A stretch of DNA of 64,000 nucleotides from Roridomyces roridus (GCA_029378245.1 JARKIF010000018.1:868001-932000), one strand, 5' to 3'. Counted from the first letter of the stretch, positions 30,808 through 42,867 are shown. The notes: generated by a model from the letters alone, not told the origin. Made by a program: numbers and translations.

Positions 30808-32003
30808 ACGAGACGCGACCCCCGATTTTTTGCCATAAGTAATTCCATGGCACCGTAAGTTAGCGGAAGGCTAGAGGGCGAGCCACGTAGTTCGCGCGAA
30901 CCCCCCTCGTTAGTCGTTGGCAAAGCGTTTCGAGCTCAGATGCACGTCGATGTAGAAGAGAAGAAGAGGGGATGCGATGGTTCTTGAGCAAACCGTTTTG
31001 ATTCGATGATCTCGGAGTCGGCCTTCGATTCTACTAAAAATTCTGCAGAGAGCTTGACTATTTTACATTCAGACACAAGCTTTTTTCTGTCTGCAAAGTA
31101 ACTCGTTCCCATCCTCCTGAGCAATTTTCCAGACCTCGAATCATCCAAGGCGGCATGCCAAGATCATTACAATTTACGAGCGGCAGTCGCACCAACAGCT
31201 GCCAGCACTAACAAGCCTCGAGCGAGGACCCGCGGTCGACAGTCCCGACGGGTGCCGAACCTTGTGCGAAACGTTTCACTCCAACGGCGTCTCACTGTCC
31301 CATCGCGCGAATTTGGGACCGTCTTGCAGTAGGCGGAGGAAAACATGGAGATGATACTTGAGATTACATCCGTGGAGGAAACGAGCAGCTCTCCCACCTT
31401 CGCCGATTCTTTGCAGCGGATTCCGGACAGCAACATGGGCAGATTCGAAAGCTCAGAACCAGATTTGTAGAATCGCGAGAGTACATTCGCAGCTGAAGAT
31501 CTGGACAGACCATCGTTCTTCTTCAATTCGAGTTCGGCGTCCAATGCTACTTCATTTCTTCCGAGGGTAAGTACTAAGTAATCCGCGCCAGACGAATTTT
31601 ATACTGCATGTCTTCCATAGGCTCCAGACCGAGTCGGAACCTTGAGGTACGATTGGAAGTTGGGAACGAAATTCAAAACGAGGGCCTCCGACACAGCTTG
31701 AGCTCCATGGCGCCAATTCGTATGTCGCCTGTAGCAGCTCCAGAGTCGAGACGGTGAAATTCAGCCCAGAGAAGTTAAGAGTCGGAGAGCCTCGAGCGCA
31801 GTTAGGCACGTCTCGGATGATGGTGGCAGAAACGAACCCCACTGCGTAACAGATACCCCGCATTACTAACCGAGTCGACTCTTGGCAAGCTTCAATTCAC
31901 GCCAACATCGGAGTGGGGAATACAACAGCATCGAATTACAACAAGGCTAGCTAATCTACACGATACATACACACCCGAGAAAAACTCGACAAACCCAAAC
32001 GAC
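30808..32003. other. Intergenic with unassigned minus-strand open frames
   Basis: About 1.2 kb. On the minus strand ATG 31863 opens a frame (MRGICYAVGFVSATII...) whose start looks weakly like a signal peptide; further minus-strand open stretches lie at 31544-31167 and 31148-30936. I could not join them into a convincing gene and recognise no domain. Confidence 0.25.
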
Positions 32004-32657
32004 CTACGAAAACGATCCGTGAATGAGGGCGTCCCAAGCACCATTCTTGCTCTTGAGCGAGTCGATGATCTTGGGACGCACTGCAGGCACGGGGGTAGGG
32101 GCCTGAGCTATCGGCATGGGCATCGTGGGCACGTCCTGGGTCAACACACGAAGAGGTCAGCGTATCCATGTGGAGGAAACTGTCAGCTGACCTGAGCGTC
32201 TGCGGTGTCGGCCGACTCAGAGTGGTGGGCCAGCGGGGAGGGACCGTGAGGGTGATGCAAGGGGCTGGGCATGGGCGTCGAGTGCGGCGGGGGCGGTGGC
32301 ATGGGCGACGCAGGACCGTGTGAGTGCTGGCCTGGTATGTGAAGGTGAGGAGGTGCGGGGCTCGCCGTGCCAGACGAAGAGCGTGACGAGTCAACGGTGG
32401 ACGTGGATGACGAGCGACCTGTCAGGCCTGGCCGTTTCTGGGGTGCGCTTAGTTTAGTTCTGCTTGGAGGAGACAGCATACAGGGCTAAGGATGGAACCG
32501 AGAGCCTGGAGCAGCGCATCGCGATGGACAGCGTTGGGGTGTTGCTTGTTGTGCACGTCGTGGTGTACGTCGGGCGTCGGGGCCTGGTGGACCTGAGTAG
32601 GCGGCTGATGACTCGGTGGTGAGACAGTCGCTCCACATCTTGACGACAACTCACCAT
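32004..32657 (-). CDS. Hypothetical Pro/Ser/His-rich protein
   Basis: Exons 32657-32655 (start codon only), 32592-32482, 32437-32192 and 32135-32004, with GT-AG introns of 62, 44 and 56 nt, give 163 residues in frame. An intron directly after ATG is unusual but seen in fungi; an upstream exon is an alternative. HPNAVHRDALLQALGSILSP, a likely amphipathic helix, is followed by a long disordered Ser/Pro/His stretch and a C-terminal block KIIDSLKSKNGAWDALIHG. The two ordered ends look conserved-domain-like, but I do not know the family. Confidence 0.5.
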
Positions 32658-33374
32658 GGGTATAGCTATGAGGCTCGACGCAGAGCGGAGCGGTGTGGAA
32701 ACGAGGGAGCTGGGAGAGTAACCACAAAGGTGAGTGGACTCAGGACCGCCAGTGTACGTGGTGGTAGAAGAAAGGGAATGAGGATGCCAATCCGGATCAA
32801 CGATTTGCCAATTTCCCCACAGACATCACTCCCCGGACCCCACGGCACGGCCTCGTATTTGCCTCCCTGTTTCAGATTTGTCTCCACATCCAGCAACGAC
32901 CTGCAACGACAAGATGAACTAAATCTCCTAATTCCGTCCTCGACCATGCTCCCAACGCACGATAATCATTTCAAGAAACTCTACTTGAAGCACGGGCCGG
33001 ACACACGCGGCCACTTGGCGCCACTGGGACAAAATGCGGAGCCCCGAATCCCGCCCCGTTCGGGTTAGTAAGTACGGGAAAACCAATCCCCCGAACTGAC
33101 TCCAGGCATACTCCAGCGGAACTCTATACTTGTCGGGAGCCAACGGGATGTCTTGATATCGCGACGGTAGGTAGGTGATAACCCTGGGGAAGCCGGTTGG
33201 TGCCTACCTTGGACACTCGAGCCTCCGACAAACGTGGTATTTCAAAGATCTCGGGCACCCGGAACGCTATGAATACTCTAGATCTCAAGACTGCCAACTA
33301 CCCCACGGAACCATCACCTTCTGACCTTCTTTGTGTGGGTCCAATCGCCAGGTTCCGGTTCATATACGAGTTTC

Positions 33375-34685
33375 CCCAGAGCTTAGCCTGCAAATTTATT
33401 ACCCGGCAGTGGACAGGGCTGTTTATCGCCGTCGCCGATATTTATCCTCCTCGCCGCTCTGTCCAAACAATACGACTACGGAAAATGAAGCCCTCATTGC
33501 ATGCGCTTGGCCGGGTCTTCCGAGTCCAGAGGTTCACTGCTTCGACTGGGCAGAGGACGACGTCGAGGGGATTAATTCAACCGTCTCGGATGCATCAGGC
33601 CTCGGGTTCACTTGAACATCTGGCTGGGCGAAATATTTCGCGCTGTAGCAGACCGCGAGAGGCGCTTGGCGAGTCTGGGCCAGTGGTATTCAGTGCCTCG
33701 CCTCGGAATGACTGGCAACTGCTTGGCAATTTCTCTCACCTGGACGATGGCTTCGAAACATACCATCTTTATACTGGAAAATGAATTTCAGACAGCTCTC
33801 GATTCTCCATCCCCGAATTTTCTTTGGTTCAACTTCCGGCGAGCATCACACGACGACACTTACATAGTACCCGCAACACATTTTGCGTGGACGAAGTTGA
33901 CGTTAGCCTCCATGCAATTAATTCTCTTGTCAACTCGGAGTGATGCAACCCAGCAGCAATCTCGCTCTCTTGAAACATCTTCCATCCGGCTTGGCTGAGT
34001 TGTAAAACCCCCTGCCCTCAACTCAAGCCACCTCGACATGGGTTCGAGCCCTGACGTTGACTAATGGGATGCTGACATCCCGGGTCGGGTTTCGAACCTC
34101 CCTGGCAAGGAGGATAGCCCTGACTTTGGATGTTCTCCCTTTTGCTGCTTGTCTTATTTTATTTTGAGGTCATCCAGTTGAAGGCATCCACTCGACGACC
34201 TGAATCAACTACAGCCGTACTTGAATCTCGATCTCGCCCATCCTACCCGTCGTTGGCTAAACGCTCAACCTCAACACCAGTTGCAGAATTATGGTAATCT
34301 CTGAGCTTCACAGGCGTGGCGTGGACGCGACTAAGTAGTTGAACGATGTCCGCCGTCGATCAACACAGGAGCGTAAGGTGCTCTCTGTTCTTACCGCCAA
34401 GACGCCGAGGGTTCCCCTTGCTGAATTCGAACCGCGGCGCGTGTCAAGATGAATTAGGAATTCTCGAATCCAAAAAGATCCAGGTGATTTTCCGCCGTGC
34501 GCCGCCGCCTGAGCTGAACCCACTCCCAGAGTTTCGCCTTCTTCAAATTCCCAGACAACTTGGGAGAGTATTCTCGCCAATATTCGACTCGAATTGCTTT
34601 CCGGACGTATCAGGCGGCAGATTGGACTGAGTCTAAAATCGAGATCAGAGGTCGATGCCTTTGCTGCGACGAGGAATAGGTACCG
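33375..34685 (+). pseudogene. F-box family relic, interrupted by a SINE
   Basis: The N-terminal piece near 33400-33590 reads QWTGLFIAVADIYPPRRS and then ALIACAWPGLPSPEVHC, matching the family F-box end and central block with gaps. The C-terminal piece near 34525-34680 reads ESFAFFKFPDNLGEYSRQ then QAADWTESKIEIRGR with frame changes, matching SPFAVYSFPDNFGEY...RAADWKPKITGR of copies 1 and 5. A SINE (33988-34160) sits between. Many lesions; clearly dead. Confidence 0.65.
33988..34160 (+). repeat. tRNA-derived SINE, copy A
   Basis: Box A-like ttggctgagttgtaaaa at 33991, box B gggttcgagccc at about 34040, then a body with tcgaacctccctggcaagga and a T-rich 3' end. The same order of blocks occurs at 43.0 kb (plus) and 12.6 kb (minus). 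Confidence 0.65.
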
Positions 34686-34689
34686 CATT

Positions 34690-35611
34690 GAATATTGATT
34701 TCACGAGCAGGGAGGATGCGCCCCGGTGAACGATCTGCTTTCATCGTTATGTATTCATTGCGTCCCCCGTCATCTGTCGTAACTCTCAGACACTTCCAGT
34801 TCTGTCAATAAAGTTATTCGTCAATGGTTCTTTGCAGATGGAGGCTTACGCTGGAATGCGGAATCGAACTGCCGTCATTCGAGCTTGCTTGTACTGAGTA
34901 GCCTCCGTATAACGCTATTTTTCATAGCTGTCCGTTGTGAACAGAGACTAGGAGCCTGGTGTATATGGTGCAATAAATTGAAGCCGAGTGCATTTGGAGT
35001 GAAGGACGCTTTACGGTTGAACGTTGAAACTTCCAGTAGTACCTTGAAATTCATCCCGAACCTCGCTCCTGAGACTGGATGGGAAAGGGCACCTTCCTTC
35101 TCCATTGACTGTTAAAAGACACGCTGAGCATTGGTCCGGAAAAGTTCAACTTCGAGTTCGAGTCAGTTTCGAGGGTTGATTTCAGAATCAAGATTCCGTT
35201 GCAGGCGCAATTGCCAAGTTCGATGACATTCAGAAATATACCACACCACGAGCTGCTTTTCGAGGAGCCCTGTAAGAACAGATAGTGAGAGTAGCAGCGC
35301 GACCAGCAAGCCCGAAAATTGATCCAGTTCTGATCCACGCGGCACGGCATGAAGCTCAGTTTCTTGTTTCGAGTTCTTTCAGGTTCGATTTCGCCTGCAA
35401 GAAGGATCGTCGCGTTTCTAGACCGCGAAGTTGAACCGGGGGACTTGACCGAAAATGGTGGAGGTTGACTCGAAAGAAAGGTGGCCGATTGATCCGGACA
35501 TTCGGCCATTCGCTTGTTCCTTGAGTAGCCGACTGCCGACTACGACTTGCTTTGCTCCGTCACTCATCTTGCCACTGAAACTTGGGGGTTCTTGGTTTAT
35601 CGAAGTTTCTC
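34690..35611. other. Intergenic, nothing recognised
   Basis: About 920 bp upstream of F-box copy 7. A minus-strand open frame near 35509-35051 lacks any recognisable feature. Confidence 0.25.
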
Positions 35612-36643
35612 ATGCCTGAATTACCTCCAGAACTCGTCCTGGAACTCTTTCCCCATTTCACTCTCAAGGCGCTCATCGCTGCCGAGGGTGTCTGTCGGCA
35701 ATGGAAAGAATTCGTGGTCACCACCGACGTGTATCCTCCTCGTCGTTCTCTTTTAAATCTATACCAAAAAATTATCTGCGACCCTCTCTTCCGCGACGTC
35801 CATACCCGCCCTTGGCTCTGGGAAAACCTGCGCCCCTTCGATCGGCAGGCGTACCTCGACCATATCTACGCGCAGCACAACTACATCCCAGAGGAATTTC
35901 GTCTGTGGATTCTCGAGTGGCCGAATAAAGCCGTCATTGGTTGTGCATGGCCCGGCCTTCCCGCGGCCTATTGTGCCGAGGAGGCAGACGACATCGAGAG
36001 ATTCGTGGGGTATAACCACCTCGGCTGTCTCACCCCCAAACTGCACAAGATTGTCGTCGATCTGAAGTGCATATCTCCACCCGATGCCTCTAGTGACGGT
36101 GACGGTATGCTCGACCAATTGGAGGAGGATGTGGAGGACGAGCATTCGGAGGACGGGGAAAACGAGTCTGGCTCTGACGAGGAGTATCCCGAGGATTACT
36201 ATCGAAACCGTCGGACTCCCTTCAGCTACGTCCGTCCATCCGGCCCAGAGCCCGCGGAATTCGACTTCCCCGCCCTCCTTATCTGGGAGAAATCCGGTTG
36301 GGGTCAAGTGTTTCTCGCGCTCACCCCGCCGTCCGAGTCTCCATTCGCCGTCTACGACATGTCTCGCGACAACGGCGTATATTACAGCGGCCAAAATCGC
36401 CAGTATGTTACTTGGATCGACTGGTTGGAGGCGCAGCTCCGGAGAATGCATCGGGCTGCAGATTGGGAAGCTCCCCTTCACAATAGGATCCATCCTGAAC
36501 ACTCGACTGAGCACATGGACCCATGGTTCCGAACGCTGGCCAGAGCACCTCCGCTTTGGACTGAGGAGGACGAAGAAAGGTATCGGCTGGCTCGTTTGGG
36601 TGATTTGTATGTTCTGCATTGGGCTGATTTGCTTTCGGGCTAA
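35612..36643 (+). CDS. F-box protein, tandem family copy 7
   Basis: Single exon, 343 residues, ATG 35612 (MPELPPELVLELFPHFTLKAL). F-box, central block (RPWLWENLRPFDRQAYLDHI, FRLWILEWPNKAVIGCAW, VGYNHLGCLTPKL), an Asp/Glu-rich linker and the C-terminal module (FPALLIWEKSGWGQVFLAL, SPFAVYDMSRDN, TWIDWLEAQLRRMHRAADW) are all present. It ends WTEEDEERYRLARLGDLY plus ten residues. No lesions; the most diverged of the intact copies. Confidence 0.8.
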   Translation: MPELPPELVLELFPHFTLKALIAAEGVCRQWKEFVVTTDVYPPRRSLLNLYQKIICDPLFRDVHTRPWLWENLRPFDRQAYLDHIYAQHNYIPEEFRLWILEWPNKAVIGCAWPGLPAAYCAEEADDIERFVGYNHLGCLTPKLHKIVVDLKCISPPDASSDGDGMLDQLEEDVEDEHSEDGENESGSDEEYPEDYYRNRRTPFSYVRPSGPEPAEFDFPALLIWEKSGWGQVFLALTPPSESPFAVYDMSRDNGVYYSGQNRQYVTWIDWLEAQLRRMHRAADWEAPLHNRIHPEHSTEHMDPWFRTLARAPPLWTEEDEERYRLARLGDLYVLHWADLLSG

Positions 36644-37179
36644 CTACTATCCTCCAGATAATACATCTACTTTGTATCAAGCCGTACAATGAATATATCC
36701 CTTTCATCAACAGGGTCGGGTTCTGGCGCTACAACCTCTTCGTTTGATAACGGATCTGCGTTTGTGAGCAAGGTGAGTGCACTCAGTGTATCACTGTTCG
36801 CCCAGCTGAGATTCCCTTCCACAGCCTGTCATGATTCGGGGCAGTACCCGGCTTGGGGTGGGATGCTGTGATACGTGTATTTACATCATGATCTCTCGAT
36901 CCTTCATTCATCCAGAACATTCACCGTCAAGTGTACAGTGTATATTTTCACTGTCAAGTTTCAGCCCCTGGTTTCCCGCAGAGATGCCGATACTCAGGTT
37001 AGCTCTTTAATCTGATCTCGCCGTCATTTGCGATCAGCCGCGCCGGCACAAGCGAGAAGCTCCTGCGCCGGGTCCAATTTTATCATCGAAGCTGTTGAAG
37101 GCTGTGTGTCATATTCCGAGCGCACTTTGCTGTAACCACCACCTCTCCAGGCTCCAGCCCCATATCTCTCATCCGACTC
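36644..37179. other. Intergenic
   Basis: 535 bp. A Ser/Gly-rich mini-frame begins at ATG 36689 with an intron-like GTGAGT after 28 codons, but I cannot support it as a gene. The remainder is presumably the promoter of the next gene. Confidence 0.25.
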
Positions 37180-39461
37180 ATGGCTGACCGTCGCGCTGAA
37201 CCACGGGTCATCAATATCTATGGTGCGTGCTTATAACCGCAACTCTTGACCGACTCTGATGGGTAATTCTCAGGGGGTACGGGTGGCAGTGGTGGTTTTG
37301 GTCGTACTCGGGGTGGACGCGGGGGGACTGGAGAGGGACCGACTGTGAATTTTTACGACTTCAATGGTACCTTGGTCACGGAAAACTCTCGGTGCGCTTC
37401 GCATATCTGTCGGGCCCAATGTATGGTACCCTGATTCTTTGATTTAGAAATCTAGGTCGAGAGAGCGGTGCGTCAGGAACAACCAACATCGGCCCACTTG
37501 ATTCGCTCACAAACTTGTAACAGACTTCCGGCGCGTCAATTTGGGCGACTTGATTCTACGCAAAGAAATTGACAAGACGACGACGCTTCGATATCGCCGC
37601 GATCATACGGGTGATGTGGTCAGAACCCGCAGGGCGCATCATGGCCGCATCTTCGGGCATCAGGAGGATCCAATGACCGTGATTGTCTATGACAATGACA
37701 TATTCGAAGAGGAAACTTTCCCTTTGTTTCTTCCATGAATGCGTTGATTGACTTTTGACTTTTGAACTTAGAACCTGGCCGGAATCTTGAAGGCCCAAAA
37801 ATACAGGTATTGCACGCGACCTTCTGGCTACTAGAGCTAATTTGGAGATTGAACTTAGACACCCATGTCTGGCGCAACTTTTCGGGCTGACTCGCTCGTC
37901 TGGGTTAAATGCGCTGATTTTCCACGACGGTATGCGAGGGTTTTGAACGAGAGCGCCAGGATTCTCACCCCGAGTGAAGAAATGTTGACACTTGATCAAG
38001 TCGAAGCAATGTATTCTCATTCCGTTTTGGCTTCGCGTTATATTCTGTGTGAAATGGTGCCGTCCTTTTTCACCACCTTCCATAATTAGGTCTCACATGC
38101 TTATAGAAGCGACAATATAATGTTGAGTATGCCCTCTCCACCACCGTCAAGTCAAAAACTCACTTCAAGACCAAGAGCGCATCTGAATTCTGGCGGGACA
38201 CTACTGGTGATTACCTCCATTATGCTGATGGCTCAGCATGGATATCATCGTCCACGGGACAGTTGTGTTGCAACATCGGGGACGGCGGCGGCATGCTATG
38301 GATCCTTGTCTGGCTGCGTGGAATGGGGAAATGTGTGCCCGACAGTTGGCTCTCAACCTCAGTCACACATCCCGGGCCCGGAAAAGCAACGGAGGAGGAG
38401 CTATTCCGAGGCTTGACGCACGATCAGCTATTCACCATTCTCCCCCACACTTTTGAACAGCGACTCAACTTCCAAAAAGTAATCAAGTTTCCATCGATGT
38501 CGATGTGGCGTGGTTATCTACGATACACATGTCCACAGGGAATTGCCTTCCTCAACCCGCTCTCAATAGACGACTGTGATGTGAGAACGTGGAAATACAA
38601 TCTTGCGCCTGCGACAACAATCTCAAGTGGAACCTCTGGATGGACCCGGTGTGTTCCTCTGACTCAGCTCCGTCAGTTCCCGAGCTCATGGCACTGGCTC
38701 ATGGCCGTCTTAGAGTGGAAGAATACCCACAGGGAATGAGATCTCTTTGGTCCACAATGACAGTTACATTGTCGGACTATAAGGCTGACATCGTCAAGAA
38801 ATGGTGGTTATCTGGGGAGTGCACTGTGCGGAGCAGCGCCATTGGTTTGTTGTCACGGAGGTTGGAAAACTACCTTGACTGACACACTTGACCAGGCACT
38901 GCCAAAGAACCGTTCAGCCTCGGTCTCGTCACTGGGGTCGAGTTCACATGCACCATGTCCGCCGGATGGGATCCTTTCACATTGCGTGGGACATTCATGG
39001 CAGATTCGGCCTCTCATCCAGTGTATCTGTTTCTATTCACGCCTCCAGTTGAGATCCTCCAGGGCCAATTCGCTCTCACGAACCCTCCCGATAACGACAA
39101 ATACTACTGGGCCACGGATTTAGAAGGTCGGGATAGGTTGACGCACGAGACGGCAGAGGAGATTGGTCTGGCGAAACCCTATTTCGACATGTATTTGCGG
39201 GGCTTCAAGCTGGAGACGGACGACATCAAGCTCCTTCGCGACTTCACAATCGCCAAGGGGTGTCATCCAGATGGGCTGGATGGGGTCCTTGCAATTCCTC
39301 GTGTGGGTGCCCGAGAAGAGGTGTGTCGTGGCTCTGTTCTATTTCGTTTTTCGCTAACACCACGCCTGATGGGAAACAAGTTGTTCATCGAGGAAATTAT
39401 GGGTATTGACACAGATGATATCTCCATGCCCGGCGGGTGGCCTGAAGTAGCAGAGTACTAG
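37180..39461 (+). CDS. Gly-rich N-terminus orphan family gene, two model defects
   Basis: Starts MADRRAEPRVINIYGGTGGS followed by a Gly-rich stretch, a layout I know from large Agaricomycete-only families of unknown function. Then FRRVNLGDLILRKEID and, later, RHPCLAQLFGL and NALIFHDG, reminiscent of a degenerate kinase-like fold (inference). Exons placed: 37180-37222, 37274-37391, 37448-37467 (20 nt), 37524-about 37730, 37772-37806, 37859-38056, 38107-38580, 38628-38844, 38896-39461. Later blocks are SAWISSSTGQLC, PVYLFLFTPPVEILQGQF and LETDDIKLLRDFTIAKG. Two problems: no good donor joins exon 4 to exon 5 in frame, and the exon at 37859 needs a one-base shift near 37945. It may be a young pseudogene. 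Confidence 0.55.
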
Positions 39462-39574
39462 GTCATTTCAACGTGCAAATATCCTCAATCGCTGTTGATT
39501 TCAAACACACCAGTTCGTCGAAATGCCGTTTGCAGTTAGTCAAAGAACTAACGGCTAATACACCGAATTCGAAC

Positions 39575-39660
39575 GCTTCACTTTACACGGGACATTCATG
39601 GCCGATCCAACCTCCCAGCCAGTGTATCTGTTTCTATTCACACCCCAAGGAATGCATCCC
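39575..39660 (+). pseudogene. Fragment duplicated from the Gly-rich family gene
   Basis: gggacattcatggc...atcc followed by cagtgtatctgtttctattc repeats 38988-39048, encoding GTFMADPTSQPVYLFLFTP. The sequence diverges on both sides, so it is a short relic of a second family copy just downstream of the first. Confidence 0.6.
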
Positions 39661-39879
39661 GCTTGCTGCTTCGCGGAGCCGGGACCTTGGCTACATCCTT
39701 TCCTTTGCCTCCAGCCAAAACGCTCCGAGCTGCTTCACCCTTGTCAGCATTCTCCGCTACATTGGGAAAAAATTAAGACTCACCGGTCAAGCCAGACGTC
39801 TCTCGTCAGCCTATGTTGCATCGCATTACATATCCGCCAAGCGCGTAGTACACTTGGCTCGCGTCGTCACCTATGGAGT

Positions 39880-41430
39880 GTGAGCTACATACAACGAGGA
39901 AGAGAGAACACACCCTCCGTGAGATAGCCCACCGGCTCCAATCCACACATGGGTCGTAGGACACTCGGTGGTAGACGGACGCCCCACAGAATAACGAAAT
40001 CGACGCGACAGGCATAACCCTCTCGCTACCAATCTACTCCAGAGCTTCCTCGTCGACATTCGCTCATAGCCAAAAGCAAGCCTGGTGGAAAACCGCTGCG
40101 CCGCGGAGCTGCCACAGCGCAATCTCCTACTTGAGGTAGTCTACGACAGCCGTCAGCGGAGATCTACATTGCGCGTTGGGCCGTTACTGCAAAGTTCCTC
40201 GCTAGAAGATGGCGCTATTCGAGGCGGAACGGTGAGTCTGGAAAGGGCTTGTCAAACAGGACACAGGGAGGACGATGATAGACTAACCTCTATCGCACAA
40301 TACGCGTACGGTAGTGTGGTCTGCGATTGCATCTCTGACGCCGGCGAGACGTGCGTGTCTTGGAAACTGAAGCCAGATTAACACAAGTAGTCGCTGAGAG
40401 GGGAGGGTACATACTTTGAATACCTGAGCTCCATCTATGCCCGTCGCGCCCAACGCTTGGGGACGAGCACAATGATGACGGTCATTGTAACTTCAAGCCC
40501 AATGGTCTGGACCAGCGAAGACCAATAGAGAAAACTTTGCCGCCCGAAATGAGGGACTTCCAAGGATACAAGTCGGTGCGTTGCGACGCGCTAGGTAGAG
40601 CTGTTCAAGGTGCATGGACAGCAACGTCGAACGACATACCTGAGAATAACAGAGACGGGTACAATTCTACATCGGTGTTAGGAGGTGAAAGAAGAAGAGA
40701 AGAGCAAACAACTCACACCATCTCTTGATCACGCCCCACGCTCTTTCTTCCTCCCTCAACGTCAACGGACACCCCAGGTGAGCCTCTGATCCACACCCAT
40801 AGAGCCCGCAACCCCACAAAAAGCGCTCATGCCAGCCTCGCACGGTTACACGCACTGCTCACCAGCTCAGCCCCTCTTAACACCTGAGACCTCCGTCAGC
40901 ACAAAGAAGCTGTATGAAAGTCGTGGCAACCGACTCACCCTGCATCGGTATTATCAAGAACCGAGCCCTTGCTCGCCCACTGATCAAGATGGTGTCTGCG
41001 CGAGAGGCAGATCTAAGCCCCACGGCAAGCCGCAAGCGCAGCACGGTGAGTTTGCCGATGGCGACATCGGCTGTAAAAAAAATCAAGGTATGTCCACGGT
41101 CTACGTCGGTTTGAGAGCTCCTTCCACCAAATTGATCTGGGATGAGGCACAGTATCCCAGACAGAGAGCGATTTCTACTTCTCGTCAGAGAAGGACGATG
41201 AAAATGATGGCAGTGACCGACCAGGATAGTCGAATGATCCTCTCCATCGGCCAGCCGGAACAGACTTTCGAGGATGAGAAGCGGTCATGCTGTATAGAAT
41301 TGTCAGGATGCTGGCAAGAAGGTCATACGGCGTACCTGAGAGTAGCAAAGCCAGTCCGGGTCACCGCGTACAACAAGAGCATCGGAAGTGCACTGCATGG
41401 AGCAGGGACTGAGTAAATTGCGTCGAGAAA
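39880..41430 (-). pseudogene. Remnants of multi-exon membrane-protein genes (DUF6533/6534-like?)
   Basis: On the minus strand several short exon-like pieces are bounded by good splice signals. One follows a T-rich acceptor near 41080 and reads DVAIGKLTVLRLRL...ADTILISG; another near 40770-40725 reads LTLREEERAWGVIKRW. These resemble pieces of basidiomycete seven-helix families, but I could not assemble a complete frame. Probably two decayed genes; the family call is weak. Confidence 0.25.
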
Positions 41431-41933
41431 CATCTAGCGACCCACCTCAACCGTCAACTCCCTCTGTACCCAGTGCAAAGACACCTTAAGCTTGGCCTCG
41501 AAGGCACCTCCAAAAGTTTTTGATGTGAGAGAAGAATCGTCCAAGCGCTGAGATCTTGTACTCGGGACTGTGTCCTGCACCACTTGAGCAACGGGTACAT
41601 CGTCTTGAGATGGTTCAGTGGGCATCCAGAATTTGGGAGCTGCTTTGCGCACGATCGGGTCCAGTGGGCAGTGCCGCAGATTCATCCAGCTTCCACGAAT
41701 ATTTGGCTTGGTAGACGCGCCCCAAGTAGAAAGACGCTTCAGGAGGAAGGCTCAGCACAGTTCGACCGAGAATCGCCCAGGTCAAGCCCTGGTGGTAATC
41801 TGCAAGAAGTATTGGGAGCAACGAGGCATACGCCGGATCACGCCCGGAACCAAATCACGCGTAAGTAAACGCCACTTGCTCTTGCCCTCCATCTCGCGAT
41901 ACCCCCGTTTTGACGCGTACCCAACTCCCCATC

Positions 41934-42867
41934 ATGAACCCCGACGAAATGAACCCAGATTATGATGACGAGGACATAGCCTGCGCCGTTGAAGATGTCG
42001 TCAGTCTTTTGGGCGACAAAACCGCTCAATTCGCCGGCTTCCCCGTAGACCCGACTCAACTGCAACTGCAACATGGCGGAATATCGGACCTCGTTGGAAA
42101 TGCGATGCTGCGTCGTATCATTTCGAGGAAGCTTCCCGGGTACTTCATGACGAGGCGTGCCGTGTGGGAGGTACGTGGTGCAAGCGCCCACTGGTAGTGT
42201 CTTCTAATTGCTCCTCAGCGCGTTCGCGACGTCCTCACATCCGACGCTGTCTCCGCCGCTGTCGTGGATCGCCTTGGCTGGAAGGTTCCGAGCGACCTCG
42301 AGAAAGCGCAGTTCTTTTTTCTAGTGGTCCTCACCTGCGACGACGAACCGGATCTGGAGCCGGTGCTCTGTGAATGGGCCGAGGAGTTTTATCGTTCATT
42401 GGCGATCATCGCCCGGGACACTCTTTACCCAAAGTTGTTCTCCGTCTCCAATATCTCCTCCACAACTAATCGCGAATCCGTCCAGCGACAGCTGGGTCAA
42501 ACAGGCCAGTGACTACGCCGTGGATGCCGAGAAGCTCGCCGCGCTCGAAAGTGTGTATCCCTGCTCCTCTTTGTGCGACAAGCACTGGCTCATCATCCAA
42601 CAGGTGTCAAAGCGTATTTCGAGGTCTACAAGGCAACTGGGAGGCCCCCGAGCCCTAACCCCAATTGGCGGGACCTCATGCCCTCGCTCTTTGACGAACG
42701 CACACCAATGGACGAGGTAAAGTCCTTGAACGAAACCTCCAAATATGCAGTCGCTCACCTGGCTGATAGATTTCCAACGACAGCCAACGCCCGGTAAGTA
42801 CGCTTTATGCATGATCGACGTGAAAAAGCACTGACTTGGGAAATTGTACAGATACGTCCACTCCTAA
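41934..42867 (+). CDS. Orphan 238-aa protein, family shared with the 48.8-kb pseudogene
   Basis: Exons 41934-42170, 42219-42433, 42492-42550, 42604-42793 and 42852-42867 (introns 48-58 nt) close exactly to 238 residues. The N-terminal half is acidic (DYDDEDIACAVEDVVSLLGD) with PVDPTQLQLQHGG; the middle has VVDRLGWKVPSDLEKAQFFF and CEWAEEFYRSLAIIARDTLY; then WVKQASDYAVDAEKLAAL. It is probably all-helical and soluble; no signal peptide. Not a family I recognise. The paralogue at 48767-54344 shares intron positions, which supports the model. Confidence 0.7.

Noticed and set aside
35759..36619. Long antisense open frame opposite F-box copy 7 (similar ones opposite the other copies)
   Set aside because: Shadow of a GC-rich coding strand; its sequence is the reverse reading of conserved F-box codons.
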